A stretch of DNA of 32,253 nt from an uncultured bacterium (GTDB taxonomy: Bacteria > Myxococcota_A > UBA9042 > PHBI01). Each line of letters begins with the position of its first letter. Position 1 is the first letter of the stretch. The stretch lies in NCBI GenBank assembly GCA_938040325.1, contig CALHXW010000321.1, positions 1 through 32,253 of the forward strand, in the 5' to 3' direction. Both the position numbers and the translations under genes were made by a program. Below the pieces are notes generated by a model. The model was not told where the DNA came from. It saw only the letters and a program-made list of their open reading frames with translations, and searched no databases. Shown here in pieces: positions 24,923 to 32,253 of the stretch.

Positions 24923-25971
24923 TGCCGACCTACTCCAAGCGCATCCTAAAGGCCCTCGCGACAACCCTCGGCTGCATGCTGACGATGAGCGCCTGCCTCG
25001 AAGACCTGCCCGAGCCCACCAAGATCGACGACCTCCGCGTGTTGGCTGTGCGCGCTGAGCCTGCCGAGGCGGCTCCGGGCGCCGTCGTCCAGCTCGATGC
25101 CCTCGTGGTCGATCCCGAGCAGAGACCTCAGACGCTGTCGTGGAGCGCCTGCATCCTGCCTGAGCGGGGTCGTGGTTTCTTCAGCGGCGGTGGCGGAGAG
25201 ACAGGCTCCAGCGGCGGCCAGGGGGCTGGCCTCGACGACCCCGGCACATGCGCCGACGCCGTTGAGCGCGGCGACGCGTTCGCCGTGGACCTCGGCACGG
25301 GCGCGACGGCCGAGCTCACGATTCCTGACGGGTTGACGAGCGATCCACTGGCGCTCGCCGCCGCCTATGGCCTGCCGACCGACGTCGTGGTCCCGGCAGA
25401 GATCGTCGATCTCTTCGTGGGCATCGCCGGCATCAACTACACCATCTCCCTAGTGGTCGAGATCGAGGGACAGACGCGCGTCACGAACAAGCGCCTCAAC
25501 ATCTCGCCCGCAACGAAGCTGCCCGGCGACTCGGTCAACGAGAACCCAGTCGACATGGCGTTCTCGATTGTCGAAGCCGACGCGGGTATCGAGCCGCCCG
25601 GCAACATCGACGTGCCACCGGTCGGCTCGTGTCGCCCCAATGGCGACCCGATCGCGCTGAGCGCAGAGACCAACTACATCATCGCCCCACAGAACATCCC
25701 CGACCCACAGGCGACCTACCTTGTGCTGCTGGCGGGCTCGACGGACCCTGCTCAGCCCTTCGAGGTCCAGACCGACGACGAGGTCTACTACTACTCGTTC
25801 TTCTCGACGGCGGGCTCCATCGGCAAGGACATCAGCAAGTCCAGCGCCCTCCCGAACGCCGACTGGTCGATCGGCGAGGATCCAGACGCTACCGGTGACT
25901 TCTGGGTCGTGGTGCGGGACGGACGGGGCGGCGTGGGCTGGTGCCACTCCGACATCGTCATCAGCCAATGA
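24922..25971 (+). CDS. Lipoprotein partner of the TonB-dependent receptor
   Basis: A 349-residue predicted lipoprotein. The signal sequence (LKALATTLGCMLTMSAC) ends in MSAC. The mature part starts with EDLPEPTKIDDLRVLAVRAEP, which leads into Ig-like beta-sandwich sequence (PGAVVQLDALVVDPEQRPQ), a Gly/Ser loop with Cys, and later strands ending in WVVVRDGRGGVGWCHSDIVI. No enzyme motif is seen. The GTG start overlaps the receptor's TAG by one base, so translation is coupled. By analogy with SusD-type and other receptor lipoproteins it may capture ligand for the barrel, but it is not SusD-like in sequence. Its 3' end overlaps the convergent hutF gene by 11 bp. Confidence 0.85.
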   Translation: MPTYSKRILKALATTLGCMLTMSACLEDLPEPTKIDDLRVLAVRAEPAEAAPGAVVQLDALVVDPEQRPQTLSWSACILPERGRGFFSGGGGETGSSGGQGAGLDDPGTCADAVERGDAFAVDLGTGATAELTIPDGLTSDPLALAAAYGLPTDVVVPAEIVDLFVGIAGINYTISLVVEIEGQTRVTNKRLNISPATKLPGDSVNENPVDMAFSIVEADAGIEPPGNIDVPPVGSCRPNGDPIALSAETNYIIAPQNIPDPQATYLVLLAGSTDPAQPFEVQTDDEVYYYSFFSTAGSIGKDISKSSALPNADWSIGEDPDATGDFWVVVRDGRGGVGWCHSDIVISQ

Positions 25972-27154
25972 GCGCTGCCCGCTCGACGTGACGGCCGTTG
26001 CGGACGAGCTCGTGCCCCGCAACAGTGACGCGGTCGATGACACCGGGATGACCGGACAGCCACGCCACAGACGCTAGGTCCGCGTTGGTCGACGCGAGGG
26101 TGGGATGGCCGAGGTCCAGCCCGATGGTGTCGCCGGTGCCATCGAGGCCGAGCGCGCGGTAGCCGTGGCGATGCGCGATCTGCGTGAGGGCAGGCGCGAC
26201 CTGACCGTGCGCATCGACGACCACGCAGCGTTCGTTGGTGGCAGCGCGGGCAAGGTGCTCGACAAGGCGAAGCTCGGCGAAGGGATCCACGACCACGTGG
26301 GAGTCGCTGCCGACGCAGAGCGGGACCCCGGCTCGGAACAGCGCCGACGTCGGCGGAACGCCATCGCCGAGGTCGCACTCCGTGGTGGGGCACAGACAAA
26401 CGGTCGAGCCGCGCGTCGCCAGCCTGGCGATGTCATCACTGGTCGCCCACGTCCCATGGACGATGGTGGTCACATCGGTCAGGGCACCTTCAGTATCGAG
26501 CAGCGCGATCGGAGTAAGCCCATAAGCGTCGCGGGTGGCGGCGACCTCAGCGGGCTGCTCACTCGCGTGAACGTGCACCACCATTGAGCGCGCGCGCGCA
26601 CCGGCTGTCAGCTGCCCAAGCCACTCGCGCGGGACGGCCCGGACGCTGTGGAGCGCAAGACCGATCTGGACGGTCGGCGACACGTCGGCCTGCAGCGCGT
26701 CGACGGCGCGCCAGACCGCCTCGATCGAGGGGGTCGCGAAACGCCGCTGGCGGTCTGAGAGCGGCGTGTCGATGCCTCCCCGGGCGTACACCGTGAAGAG
26801 CAACGTGATGCGAAGCCCGACGTCCGCCGCGGCCCTTAGAAGCGCTCGAGAGGTTGCCACCGGGTCAGCGTAGGCTGTGCCGTCCGGCTGGTGGTGGAGG
26901 TAGTGGAACTCACCGACAGCGGTGTAGCCAGACTCGACCATCTCAACGTACAGGGCCCGCGCTGTGCGCTCTACGTCGCTCAGCGAGAGCGTGAGTGCCT
27001 CGTCGTACATCGCCTCGCGCCAGGTCCAAAAGCTATCTCGAACGGCTGGATTCCGTGCTTGGACACGGCCACGAAGGCGCCGCTGAAAGGCGTGGGAGTG
27101 CACGTTGGCGACCCCCGGAAGCACGTCAAGCGGAAGCTCCGTCATACCAGCCAT
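25961..27154 (-). CDS. hutF: Formimidoylglutamate deiminase, short form
   Basis: A 397-residue amidohydrolase. Family blocks are clear: PGVANVHSHAFQRRLRGR, DSFWTWREAMYDEAL, YTAVGEFHYLHHQPDG, ALHSVRAVP, HVHASEQPAEV, CLCPTTECDLGDG and VGSDSHVVVDPFAELRLVEH. Metal ligands are His19 and His21, His196, His233 and Asp284. The family converts N-formimino-L-glutamate to N-formyl-L-glutamate and ammonia in the five-step histidine pathway. The protein lacks the roughly 45-residue N-terminal strand region of typical HutF proteins of about 450 residues, and the usual VHATH reads VHGTW. ATG 27145 is an alternative start. It begins 22 bp after the kinase stop and is probably co-transcribed; no other hut gene is in the window. 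Confidence 0.88.
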   Translation of the reverse strand: MAGMTELPLDVLPGVANVHSHAFQRRLRGRVQARNPAVRDSFWTWREAMYDEALTLSLSDVERTARALYVEMVESGYTAVGEFHYLHHQPDGTAYADPVATSRALLRAAADVGLRITLLFTVYARGGIDTPLSDRQRRFATPSIEAVWRAVDALQADVSPTVQIGLALHSVRAVPREWLGQLTAGARARSMVVHVHASEQPAEVAATRDAYGLTPIALLDTEGALTDVTTIVHGTWATSDDIARLATRGSTVCLCPTTECDLGDGVPPTSALFRAGVPLCVGSDSHVVVDPFAELRLVEHLARAATNERCVVVDAHGQVAPALTQIAHRHGYRALGLDGTGDTIGLDLGHPTLASTNADLASVAWLSGHPGVIDRVTVAGHELVRNGRHVERAALIG

Positions 27155-27176
27155 CCCCTGTGAGGCGCGCTCACGT

Positions 27177-29123
27177 CTACTTCTTGAAGTCGATCACGAC
27201 CTTGGACACCTTGTTGGTGCGAACGCGCACCGACTTCCTCCGGGTGCCGTACGACGCGTGCTTGGCCACGATCTTGGCGGTGCCAGAGCGCACCTCGGTC
27301 GTAAAGAAGCGCGAGCCGCTGAGCGGCTTGCCGTTGACGGTGACACTGCCGAAGGGAATGACCGAGATCTTGAGCGTGCCCTTGCCGCGCCTGACCGCTG
27401 GCGGCGTGGCTTGGCTGGCTGGCCTATGCGCCGTGGCGCTCGACGCGTGGCTCGCAACCGGCTGGCTCGGCGCGACGACGACTGCCGCCTGCGCGGCTTT
27501 TCGCCGCGCGGCCTCCTCCGCAGCAAGCCGTGCAGCCAGTGCACTTGCGGCCGCAGCGTTCTTTGCCGCGAGCTCGTCGGCAGCCAGTCGATCTGCGGCC
27601 GCTTTGTCCGCGAGCGCCTTCGCAGCCGCGCGGTCGGCGGCCGCTTGCTCGGCGAGTTCCCTTGCGGCTTTCTGCTGAGCAGCCAGCGCTGCGTCGGCGG
27701 CCTCAATCTCCGCGGCCTTCGCCTGGGCGGCCTTTTTCTCGGCGGCCTTCGCTTCTTCGACGACGGCCGCAGCCGGCTTATCAGCGGACGACGCTGCCGA
27801 CGTTGTCTGCGGCGGGCTGGTTGCAACCTGCGCAACCTCCGCCCCGGTGCCCCGATCGTCTTTGCTGAGGCTTGAGATGAGCAGCGTCGCCGCAAAACCC
27901 ACCGAGACGATGCCGAGCGCGAGGAGTGCCCACACCCAGGGACTGCGGGTGGCCGGCGCGCTTGCCTGCGGCCGCATCAGCGAGCCTGGCGTGCCGGTGA
28001 TGACAGGCGCAGGACCATGCGCCTGCGGCATCGCGTGATGCCCCGTCGCAGGCTGCACCGCAGCGGCACCTAAGGTTCGCGGGTTCGGCCGCCCATGCGG
28101 CGTCTGCGGCGACTGTCCATAGGGCGTCTGCGGTGCGCTGGGACGACCGTAGGGTGTGACTTGCCCGCCTCGTTGAGCGATGGGCCGCGTTCCGGCGGCG
28201 CCAGCGACGGGGTGGGCTGCGTCGCTCTCGCGTCGACTCCCGAGTGGTCCCCGAATGCCCACAGCATCGCAGAGGGCCTGATGGAACTCGAGCACCGAAC
28301 CTTGCCGGTCGTCAGGCTGCTTCGCCATGGCGGTCATCACGGCGTGTTCGACCGCCGACGGAACGTCCCACAGCACACCGACATCGCGAAACGCTGGCGG
28401 CGGCTCTTGGACGTGCTTGGTGAGGAGCTCAAAGTGCGAGCCGCCGTCGAAGGGCCGCTGCCCGGTGAGTAGCTCGAACGTCATCACCGCAAGCGCATAC
28501 AGGTCGGAGCGCCCGTCGATCGCTTGCCCGCAGATAGCCTCAGGGCTCATGTAGTCCGGCGTGCCGAGCAGGACCCCTGTCTTCGTCAGCTCATTGCGCT
28601 GGTCACCCGACGAACCGTCCGTGGCCACCTTCATGATGCCGAAGTCGATGAGCTTGGTGAAGAGCGGGTCGTGAGATTGGGGGACAATCATCGCGTTCGA
28701 CCACTTAAGGTCTCGGTGAATGATGCCTTTTTGGTGGGCCTCATGGAGTGCCGAGCAGAGCTGACCCACCACATGCACGACGTCGATGAGCGTCAGGTCT
28801 TGCTGTCGGTCGAGGAGATCGGTCCCCGGATAGCCGGCGAGGAACTCCATGACCAAGTACGGTCGCCCCGCTTCGTCACGCCCGTAGTCGTGGTACGTGA
28901 TGATGTTGGGGTGCTTGAGCAGACAGACCGCACGGGCCTCGGTGTCGAAGCGATCCTCCATGTCGGTGCGACCGTCGTGCTGCGCTAGGATCACCTTGAG
29001 CGCGACCTCTCGTCCGAGCGAGACTTGCTCGGCGAGGTAGACCGCTCCCATGCCGCCCTGCGAGAGCGGTTTGGTGATGCGATAGCGCGCGGCGACTAGC
29101 TCGCCTGGCTGGTAGATCGACAA
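27177..29123 (-). CDS. Transmembrane Ser/Thr protein kinase with Ala-rich coiled coil and PEGA-like C-terminus
   Basis: A 648-residue Hanks-type kinase. The catalytic domain is at about residues 14-285: SQGGMGAVY (21-29), Lys43, HRDLKWSN (136-143; Trp replaces the usual Pro), DFG (160-162) and SPE near 193. A Pro/Gly-rich juxtamembrane region with GRP-type repeats follows, then a membrane helix at about 392-418, an Ala/Glu/Lys-rich coiled coil at about 444-548, and a PEGA-like domain at about 577-648 (LKISVIPFGSVTVNGKPLSG). No ATG fits; the TTG at 29123 has GGAG upstream and is taken as the start. It precedes hutF on the same strand and is divergent from an exported protein and an FHA-type activator. 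Substrates are unknown. Confidence 0.92.
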   Translation of the reverse strand: MSIYQPGELVAARYRITKPLSQGGMGAVYLAEQVSLGREVALKVILAQHDGRTDMEDRFDTEARAVCLLKHPNIITYHDYGRDEAGRPYLVMEFLAGYPGTDLLDRQQDLTLIDVVHVVGQLCSALHEAHQKGIIHRDLKWSNAMIVPQSHDPLFTKLIDFGIMKVATDGSSGDQRNELTKTGVLLGTPDYMSPEAICGQAIDGRSDLYALAVMTFELLTGQRPFDGGSHFELLTKHVQEPPPAFRDVGVLWDVPSAVEHAVMTAMAKQPDDRQGSVLEFHQALCDAVGIRGPLGSRRESDAAHPVAGAAGTRPIAQRGGQVTPYGRPSAPQTPYGQSPQTPHGRPNPRTLGAAAVQPATGHHAMPQAHGPAPVITGTPGSLMRPQASAPATRSPWVWALLALGIVSVGFAATLLISSLSKDDRGTGAEVAQVATSPPQTTSAASSADKPAAAVVEEAKAAEKKAAQAKAAEIEAADAALAAQQKAARELAEQAAADRAAAKALADKAAADRLAADELAAKNAAAASALAARLAAEEAARRKAAQAAVVVAPSQPVASHASSATAHRPASQATPPAVRRGKGTLKISVIPFGSVTVNGKPLSGSRFFTTEVRSGTAKIVAKHASYGTRRKSVRVRTNKVSKVVIDFKK

Positions 29124-29488
29124 GGTGCTCCGAGTGTTGCGTCGCGTCAGCCGCTAGTATTAGCGACTTTGATTCGGTCGGTCGAGTGCTCGTGCTGCTC
29201 CTCCATCCGTTCGGTCAACCGCTCGCAAACCTTTACGTGTGCCGCAGTGCAGCGATACCGTGCAGCGATGCTCGAACGACGCTTCCACAGGCTAGCCCGG
29301 CCTCTTCACGACAACCCGAGCGAGGCGGTGCAGTGCGGGTGGGTCAGGCGCGGACCACAACGCGGGTCAAGGGACGCAGTTCCTTTGGATGGGTCGTACC
29401 CCCTCGAGTTTGCTGTAGGGAGCACAGCCGCACCGGCACTGCAGTTCCGCTGTCCGCAGCCGGCGCGAGACGCCTTGAGCCACGATCC
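29124..29488. other. Gene-free spacer with small repeats
   Basis: This 365-bp divergent spacer contains a 5-bp hairpin (CGCTA and TAGCG, 29152-29165) just upstream of the kinase start, a direct repeat of GTGCAGCGAT (29247-29256 and 29260-29269), and the second copy of the GACCACAACGCGGGTC repeat. An open frame crosses it, but the shared repeat and lack of protein-like sequence argue that it is non-coding. Confidence 0.55.
29317..29373 (+). repeat. GACCACAACGCGGGTC dispersed repeat, copy 2
   Basis: CGAGCGAGG, then GGTGC, then a 26-nt block (29348-29373) matching 21142-21167 at 24 positions. The order of blocks is the same as in copy 1, with a shorter gap after the first block. Confidence 0.7.
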
Positions 29489-30472
29489 GTGGTAGGACGC
29501 GCCTCATGGCCGGCCTGGCCAGGTTCGTCGGTCTCACGCTTGCCTGCACACGCGTGGTTCACGCTGGGTCTCGGGCTTTGCCTAGCGGCAGCCGTGACGC
29601 TGCTAGGTACCGACGTCGCACACGCGGAGCAAGACTCGGCACACACGCTGCCGTCCGACAACGTCCTCGTCTGGACTTCAGCAAAGACCGTCTCCGTTGA
29701 GACGACCGATGCCGACGGCAACATCGCGAACGCCACGGCGGCACTCGGCGGACAGCTCCCTCACCGCTGCGTGTTGGTCGCGAGTGACGACGTGCGATTC
29801 ACGGTCTTCGTCGGCAAGCGGAGCCTGGTCACCTTCCAAGGCCCAGGCCGTTGGGACGTCCATGGCGACAGGCTCACCATGCAGCTGGGTGCCATGCCGG
29901 AGCGGCGCGACGTGAAGCTTCAGTTCGGCCCGCGGCCGCGGCGAAGCTGGCCGGCCCCGAGCTACCCGGAGCGGGAGCCCCCTGCTCGAGAGCGACGGCT
30001 ACGCCTGATCTTTCCCAGCGCTCCGGACGTCCGCGACAGCGACCCGACCGTGCGCTGGCGGTGGCACGAACCCGAACCCGCCGGACGCTTCGACCTTGAG
30101 CTGTGGAAGGTGGGCTCGGAGCCGACGCTGGTCGAGCGCTGGCGCGGTCTCACGGGTCGTTCACATCAGCTTTGGCAGCCGCTCGACCGCGGTGCCACCT
30201 ACCGGATCAACATCTCCGTGCACGACCTCGACGAGCTCGCCGCGGCAGCGACCTTCCGCGTGCTCAGTAAGCGCGCCGACGCCGCCATTGTCCCCTCACT
30301 GATGGAGCTCAACGCGCTCCGTGAGCGAGAACCGGCCGTCCGCACAGAGATCGATATCCTGAGAGCATGGCTCTTTGAGAGCTGGGGCCTCACGGACGAA
30401 GCGGACGCAGTCTGGGCCGCTCTCGCCATCGATCACCCCCGGGCGATCGACCTCCCAAGGCGCGCCCGCTAG
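29489..30472 (+). CDS. Exported protein of unknown function, possibly FecR-like
   Basis: About 327 residues from the GTG at 29489; a TTG at 29540 would give a tidier signal peptide. The signal segment is FTLGLGLCLAAAVTLLG, with cleavage near DVAHA. The first mature part (DNVLVWTSAKTVSVETTDAD, RCVLVASDDVRFTVFVGKRS, SLVTFQGPGRWDVHGDRL) is beta-rich and reminiscent of FecR-type periplasmic domains that detect or present a signal; this is weak. A Pro/Arg-rich linker, an Ig-like module (WRWHEPEPAGRFDLELWKVG) and two C-terminal helices resembling a TPR pair (FESWGLTDEADAVWAALAID) follow. It lies between a divergent kinase and a downstream FHA/sigma-54 activator, so it may belong to their signalling pathway. 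Confidence 0.68.
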   Translation: MVGRASWPAWPGSSVSRLPAHAWFTLGLGLCLAAAVTLLGTDVAHAEQDSAHTLPSDNVLVWTSAKTVSVETTDADGNIANATAALGGQLPHRCVLVASDDVRFTVFVGKRSLVTFQGPGRWDVHGDRLTMQLGAMPERRDVKLQFGPRPRRSWPAPSYPEREPPARERRLRLIFPSAPDVRDSDPTVRWRWHEPEPAGRFDLELWKVGSEPTLVERWRGLTGRSHQLWQPLDRGATYRINISVHDLDELAAAATFRVLSKRADAAIVPSLMELNALREREPAVRTEIDILRAWLFESWGLTDEADAVWAALAIDHPRAIDLPRRAR

Positions 30473-30603
30473 CGCGTGCGTCGCCAACTATCTCGAACTT
30501 TTTTGCGACAGATCGCGCCCGGCCGGTTGATAGGTGAGTGAGGCCCAACGCATGCCACTGCGTTGAAGCGTCAGCCACACCGATTGAGCCCCATGAGGTC
30601 ACG

Positions 30604-31845
30604 ATGTCTGCCAACCCAATCGTACCGCTCCGCGTCCAGCGTGAGCTTCCCGCCCTTCTCATCGAAGGCCAAGTACACGCTGTTCCTCTCAGCGGCCTTG
30701 TCGTCGGGCGCGGGCCGCGTTGCGACGTGCGAGTGTCTGCAAGCGCGGGCAACGACTGCCACTGCCGCATCACGTGGACACGCGAAGACCAGCTGGTCGT
30801 GACCCCGCTAGCGACGGGCCGCCTGGCGTTGAACGGGCAGCCGCTCGAAGGCCCAACGACGCTACGTCTCGATGATGTGTTCTTCGCTGGTGAGATGCCT
30901 GTCGTGGTGGTCGCAGCCCATATCTCCAAGCGCTATCCGCAGGCGGTTCGTTGGGGCGAGATGGTCGGCCGGGCCCAGCGCTCACTCGACCTCTTCGATC
31001 TGGTTGCCCGGCTCGCAGCCTCGGACATGCCGCTCTGGCTTCACGGCGAGTCCGGAACAGGGAAAGAACTGGCCGCGCGCGCTGTCCACCGGGCGAGCGA
31101 CCGGGCAGCTGGACCGTGGGTCGCGCTCAGCTGTGCGTCACTGCCTGACTCGATCGCCGAAGCCGAGCTCTTTGGTGTGAAGCGTGGCGCGTTTACAGGC
31201 GCGGACCGAAGCCGCGACGGCGCGTTTGTGCGAGCCGACGGCGGCACGCTCTTTCTCGACGAGGTCGCGGAGCTCTCGCCGGCGGTTCAGGCCGCACTGC
31301 TCCGGGTGTTGGAGACAGGCGAGGTCTTGCCCGTCGGTGGCGACGGCCCCATCAAGGTGAACGTCCGGATCATCGTGGCAACATGGCGAGACCTGGAGCA
31401 GGCGGCCGCGGAGGGGGCCTTCCGCTTTGACTTGCTGCAGCGAATCGACGTTCTGCGCATTCATCTTCCCCCACTCCGCGAGCGCCCAGCGGATGTTGGC
31501 CCGATCGTCGAGATGTTGCTTCGAGCGGCTGGCGCCGACCGGCTCTGGCCAGGTCACGTGTTCATGCAGACGCTCGAGCGTGCCCCTTGGCGCGGCAACG
31601 TGCGAGAGCTTCGCAACCACGTCGCCCGAACCGTGGCCCACAACAGCACGCTCCAGCTCCTGCCTAAGGACGGCCTCGTGCCAGCCTCGCCGCTGCTGCC
31701 ACGGCGGAGCAGCCGCTATCGCTACGTTGGCCAAGCCGTCATCCGTCGAACGCTCGCAGCGCACGGCCACAACCGCACCGCCTGCGCTCGAGCCCTTGGA
31801 GTCAGCCGCTCAACGCTCTACCGCTGGTTGGCGGAAGTCGCGTAG
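30604..31845 (+). CDS. FHA-domain sigma-54-dependent transcriptional activator
   Basis: A 413-residue bacterial enhancer-binding protein. A degenerate FHA domain fills about residues 1-105: [11 protein letters not shown] keeps the GR pair, but the Ser of the usual SxxH is replaced in GNDCHCRI. The AAA+ domain has Walker A GESGTGKE (148-155), the sigma-54-contacting loop GAFTGA (195-200) and Walker B GGTLFLDE (213-220). The Arg-rich WRGNVREL block is present. A Fis-type helix-turn-helix ends the protein ([20 protein letters not shown]). Such FHA activators are abundant in Myxococcota and are thought to respond to Ser/Thr kinases. A TGAGGT site supports ATG 30604. No -24/-12 promoter was found upstream of it. 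Gene order suggests the nearby kinase as a candidate partner. Confidence 0.95.
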   Translation: MSANPIVPLRVQRELPALLIEGQVHAVPLSGLVVGRGPRCDVRVSASAGNDCHCRITWTREDQLVVTPLATGRLALNGQPLEGPTTLRLDDVFFAGEMPVVVVAAHISKRYPQAVRWGEMVGRAQRSLDLFDLVARLAASDMPLWLHGESGTGKELAARAVHRASDRAAGPWVALSCASLPDSIAEAELFGVKRGAFTGADRSRDGAFVRADGGTLFLDEVAELSPAVQAALLRVLETGEVLPVGGDGPIKVNVRIIVATWRDLEQAAAEGAFRFDLLQRIDVLRIHLPPLRERPADVGPIVEMLLRAAGADRLWPGHVFMQTLERAPWRGNVRELRNHVARTVAHNSTLQLLPKDGLVPASPLLPRRSSRYRYVGQAVIRRTLAAHGHNRTACARALGVSRSTLYRWLAEVA

Positions 31846-31857
31846 CCACCGACCAGC

Positions 31858-31895
31858 CGCTTGTTTTGGGGCTAGTGCTAGTCCTAAAACAAGCG
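31858..31895 (+). terminator. Long hairpin after the sigma-54 activator gene
   Basis: CGCTTGTTTTGGGGCTAG and CTAGTCCTAAAACAAGCG pair over 18 positions, 16 as Watson-Crick pairs and two as G-U pairs, with a 2-nt TG loop. It starts 12 nt after the stop. It may terminate transcription, but its second arm is also the outer part of the fold-back element at 31878. Confidence 0.6.
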
Positions 31896-32058
31896 CTAGT
31901 TTCGAGCGAGGCGAACGAGGTGCGCATCACAGCGGCGTCGGGCGGACGACGGCGATGCGTGCACCGTCGAGTCCGAGTGAGCGCAGCGAGCGCGCCGACG
32001 CCGCTGTGGTGCGTAGATCGGATGCCGCAGCCGGAAGTAGCGCTTGTTTTAGGGCTAA
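31878..32058. mobile_element. 181-bp fold-back element with gapless 64-bp arms
   Basis: Bases 31878-31941 and the reverse complement of 31995-32058 agree at 49 of 64 positions without a gap. The outermost 21 and innermost 20 positions are strongest: CCTAAAACAAGCGCTA outside and CACAGCGGCGTCGG inside. The central segment is 53 nt. An 18-nt motif of the arm end appears a third time as the other half of the hairpin at 31858. There is no transposase. It could be a MITE-like element or encode a long-stem RNA. No credible gene is present in 31846-32253. Confidence 0.65.
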
Positions 32059-32253
32059 CAGCGTTCTCGGACCGGCGCTCTCTTCGGCTGCGGCTTCCAC
32101 AGTGCACTCGCCACCAGCGTCGGTCCGTTGGCGTCGCTCACCCGGACTCGACGATGCTCGCAGGGCCTTCGCTCGGCCGGCACCGCTGGCAAGCACATCG
32201 CTTGCGCCGACCGGTCCACACCGCTGGCGGAGACGGCTAAAGGAGAAGCTGCG
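32059..32253. other. Window end, no assignable gene
   Basis: I see no protein-like sequence here. A strong Shine-Dalgarno-like AAAGGAG sits at 32239-32245, eight bases before the end, so a plus-strand gene may start just outside the window. Confidence 0.3.

Noticed and set aside
25961-29123. A histidine-utilisation operon
   Set aside because: Only hutF is recognisable; the neighbouring genes encode a kinase and a receptor lipoprotein.
29186-29488. Upstream part of the frame of the exported protein at 29489
   Set aside because: It includes the dispersed GACCACAACGCGGGTC repeat and no family-like sequence before the signal peptide.
30480-30603. Sigma-54 promoter for the FHA activator
   Set aside because: A TTTTTTGC run resembles the -12 part, but there is no GG at the required -24 position.
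31802-32196. Two minus-strand frames at the window end
   Set aside because: They lie across the fold-back element and the activator's 3' end, and their sequence follows the inverted repeats rather than any protein family.

Overview
The window is GC-rich and comes from a Gram-negative bacterium that is very probably a member of the Myxococcota or a close deltaproteobacterial relative. The reasons are two PEGA-type membrane Ser/Thr kinases, exported cysteine-rich lipoproteins with Asp/Thr-rich linkers, a MopE-like repeat lipoprotein, a TonB-dependent receptor carrying its own TonB C-terminal domain, and an FHA-domain sigma-54 activator. No rRNA, tRNA, CRISPR array or complete insertion sequence was seen. 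I recognise 18 protein genes and the gene density is ordinary.

Layout. 1-3.2 kb: a glutathione-transferase-family reductase (yghU), then a LysR regulator divergent from a hydroxyacid-dehydrogenase-family reductase. 3.3-7.6 kb: an operon for a membrane Ser/Thr kinase, an exported TPR protein and a cysteine-rich lipoprotein, closed by a hairpin. 7.8-12.1 kb: a small Cys/His protein, a 650-residue exported protein, and divergently from it a predicted beta-barrel followed by an HSL-type esterase. 12.2-14.5 kb: an amidase and a SAM methyltransferase. 14.5-18.2 kb: a repeat-rich spacer and a 1115-residue surface lipoprotein (Cys-rich, MopE-like, beta-helix, Gly-rich). 18.4-20.9 kb: a PAS-GGDEF-EAL protein. 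21.2-26 kb: an exported spermidine-synthase-like protein divergent from a TonB-dependent receptor/lipoprotein pair. 26-31.8 kb: hutF behind a second membrane kinase, then an exported protein and an FHA/sigma-54 activator.

How the genes may work together. Much of the window concerns the cell envelope and signalling. Two kinases with cytoplasmic catalytic domains and periplasmic PEGA domains could sense the envelope; one sits with its likely periplasmic and lipoprotein partners, the other lies about 1.5 kb from an FHA-type sigma-54 activator that could read threonine phosphorylation. The receptor/lipoprotein pair is translationally overlapped and probably imports or binds one ligand. These couplings are inferred from gene order.

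The most unusual structure is between genes. Two fold-back elements of 166 bp (14608-14773) and 181 bp (31878-32058) have arms of roughly 60 bp around central segments of about 50 nt. Two dispersed direct-repeat families, a G-rich 12-bp tandem array (20900-21055) and a concentration of CTAG-containing motifs at gene 3' ends accompany them. They look like small non-coding mobile or RNA-structure repeats of this genome.
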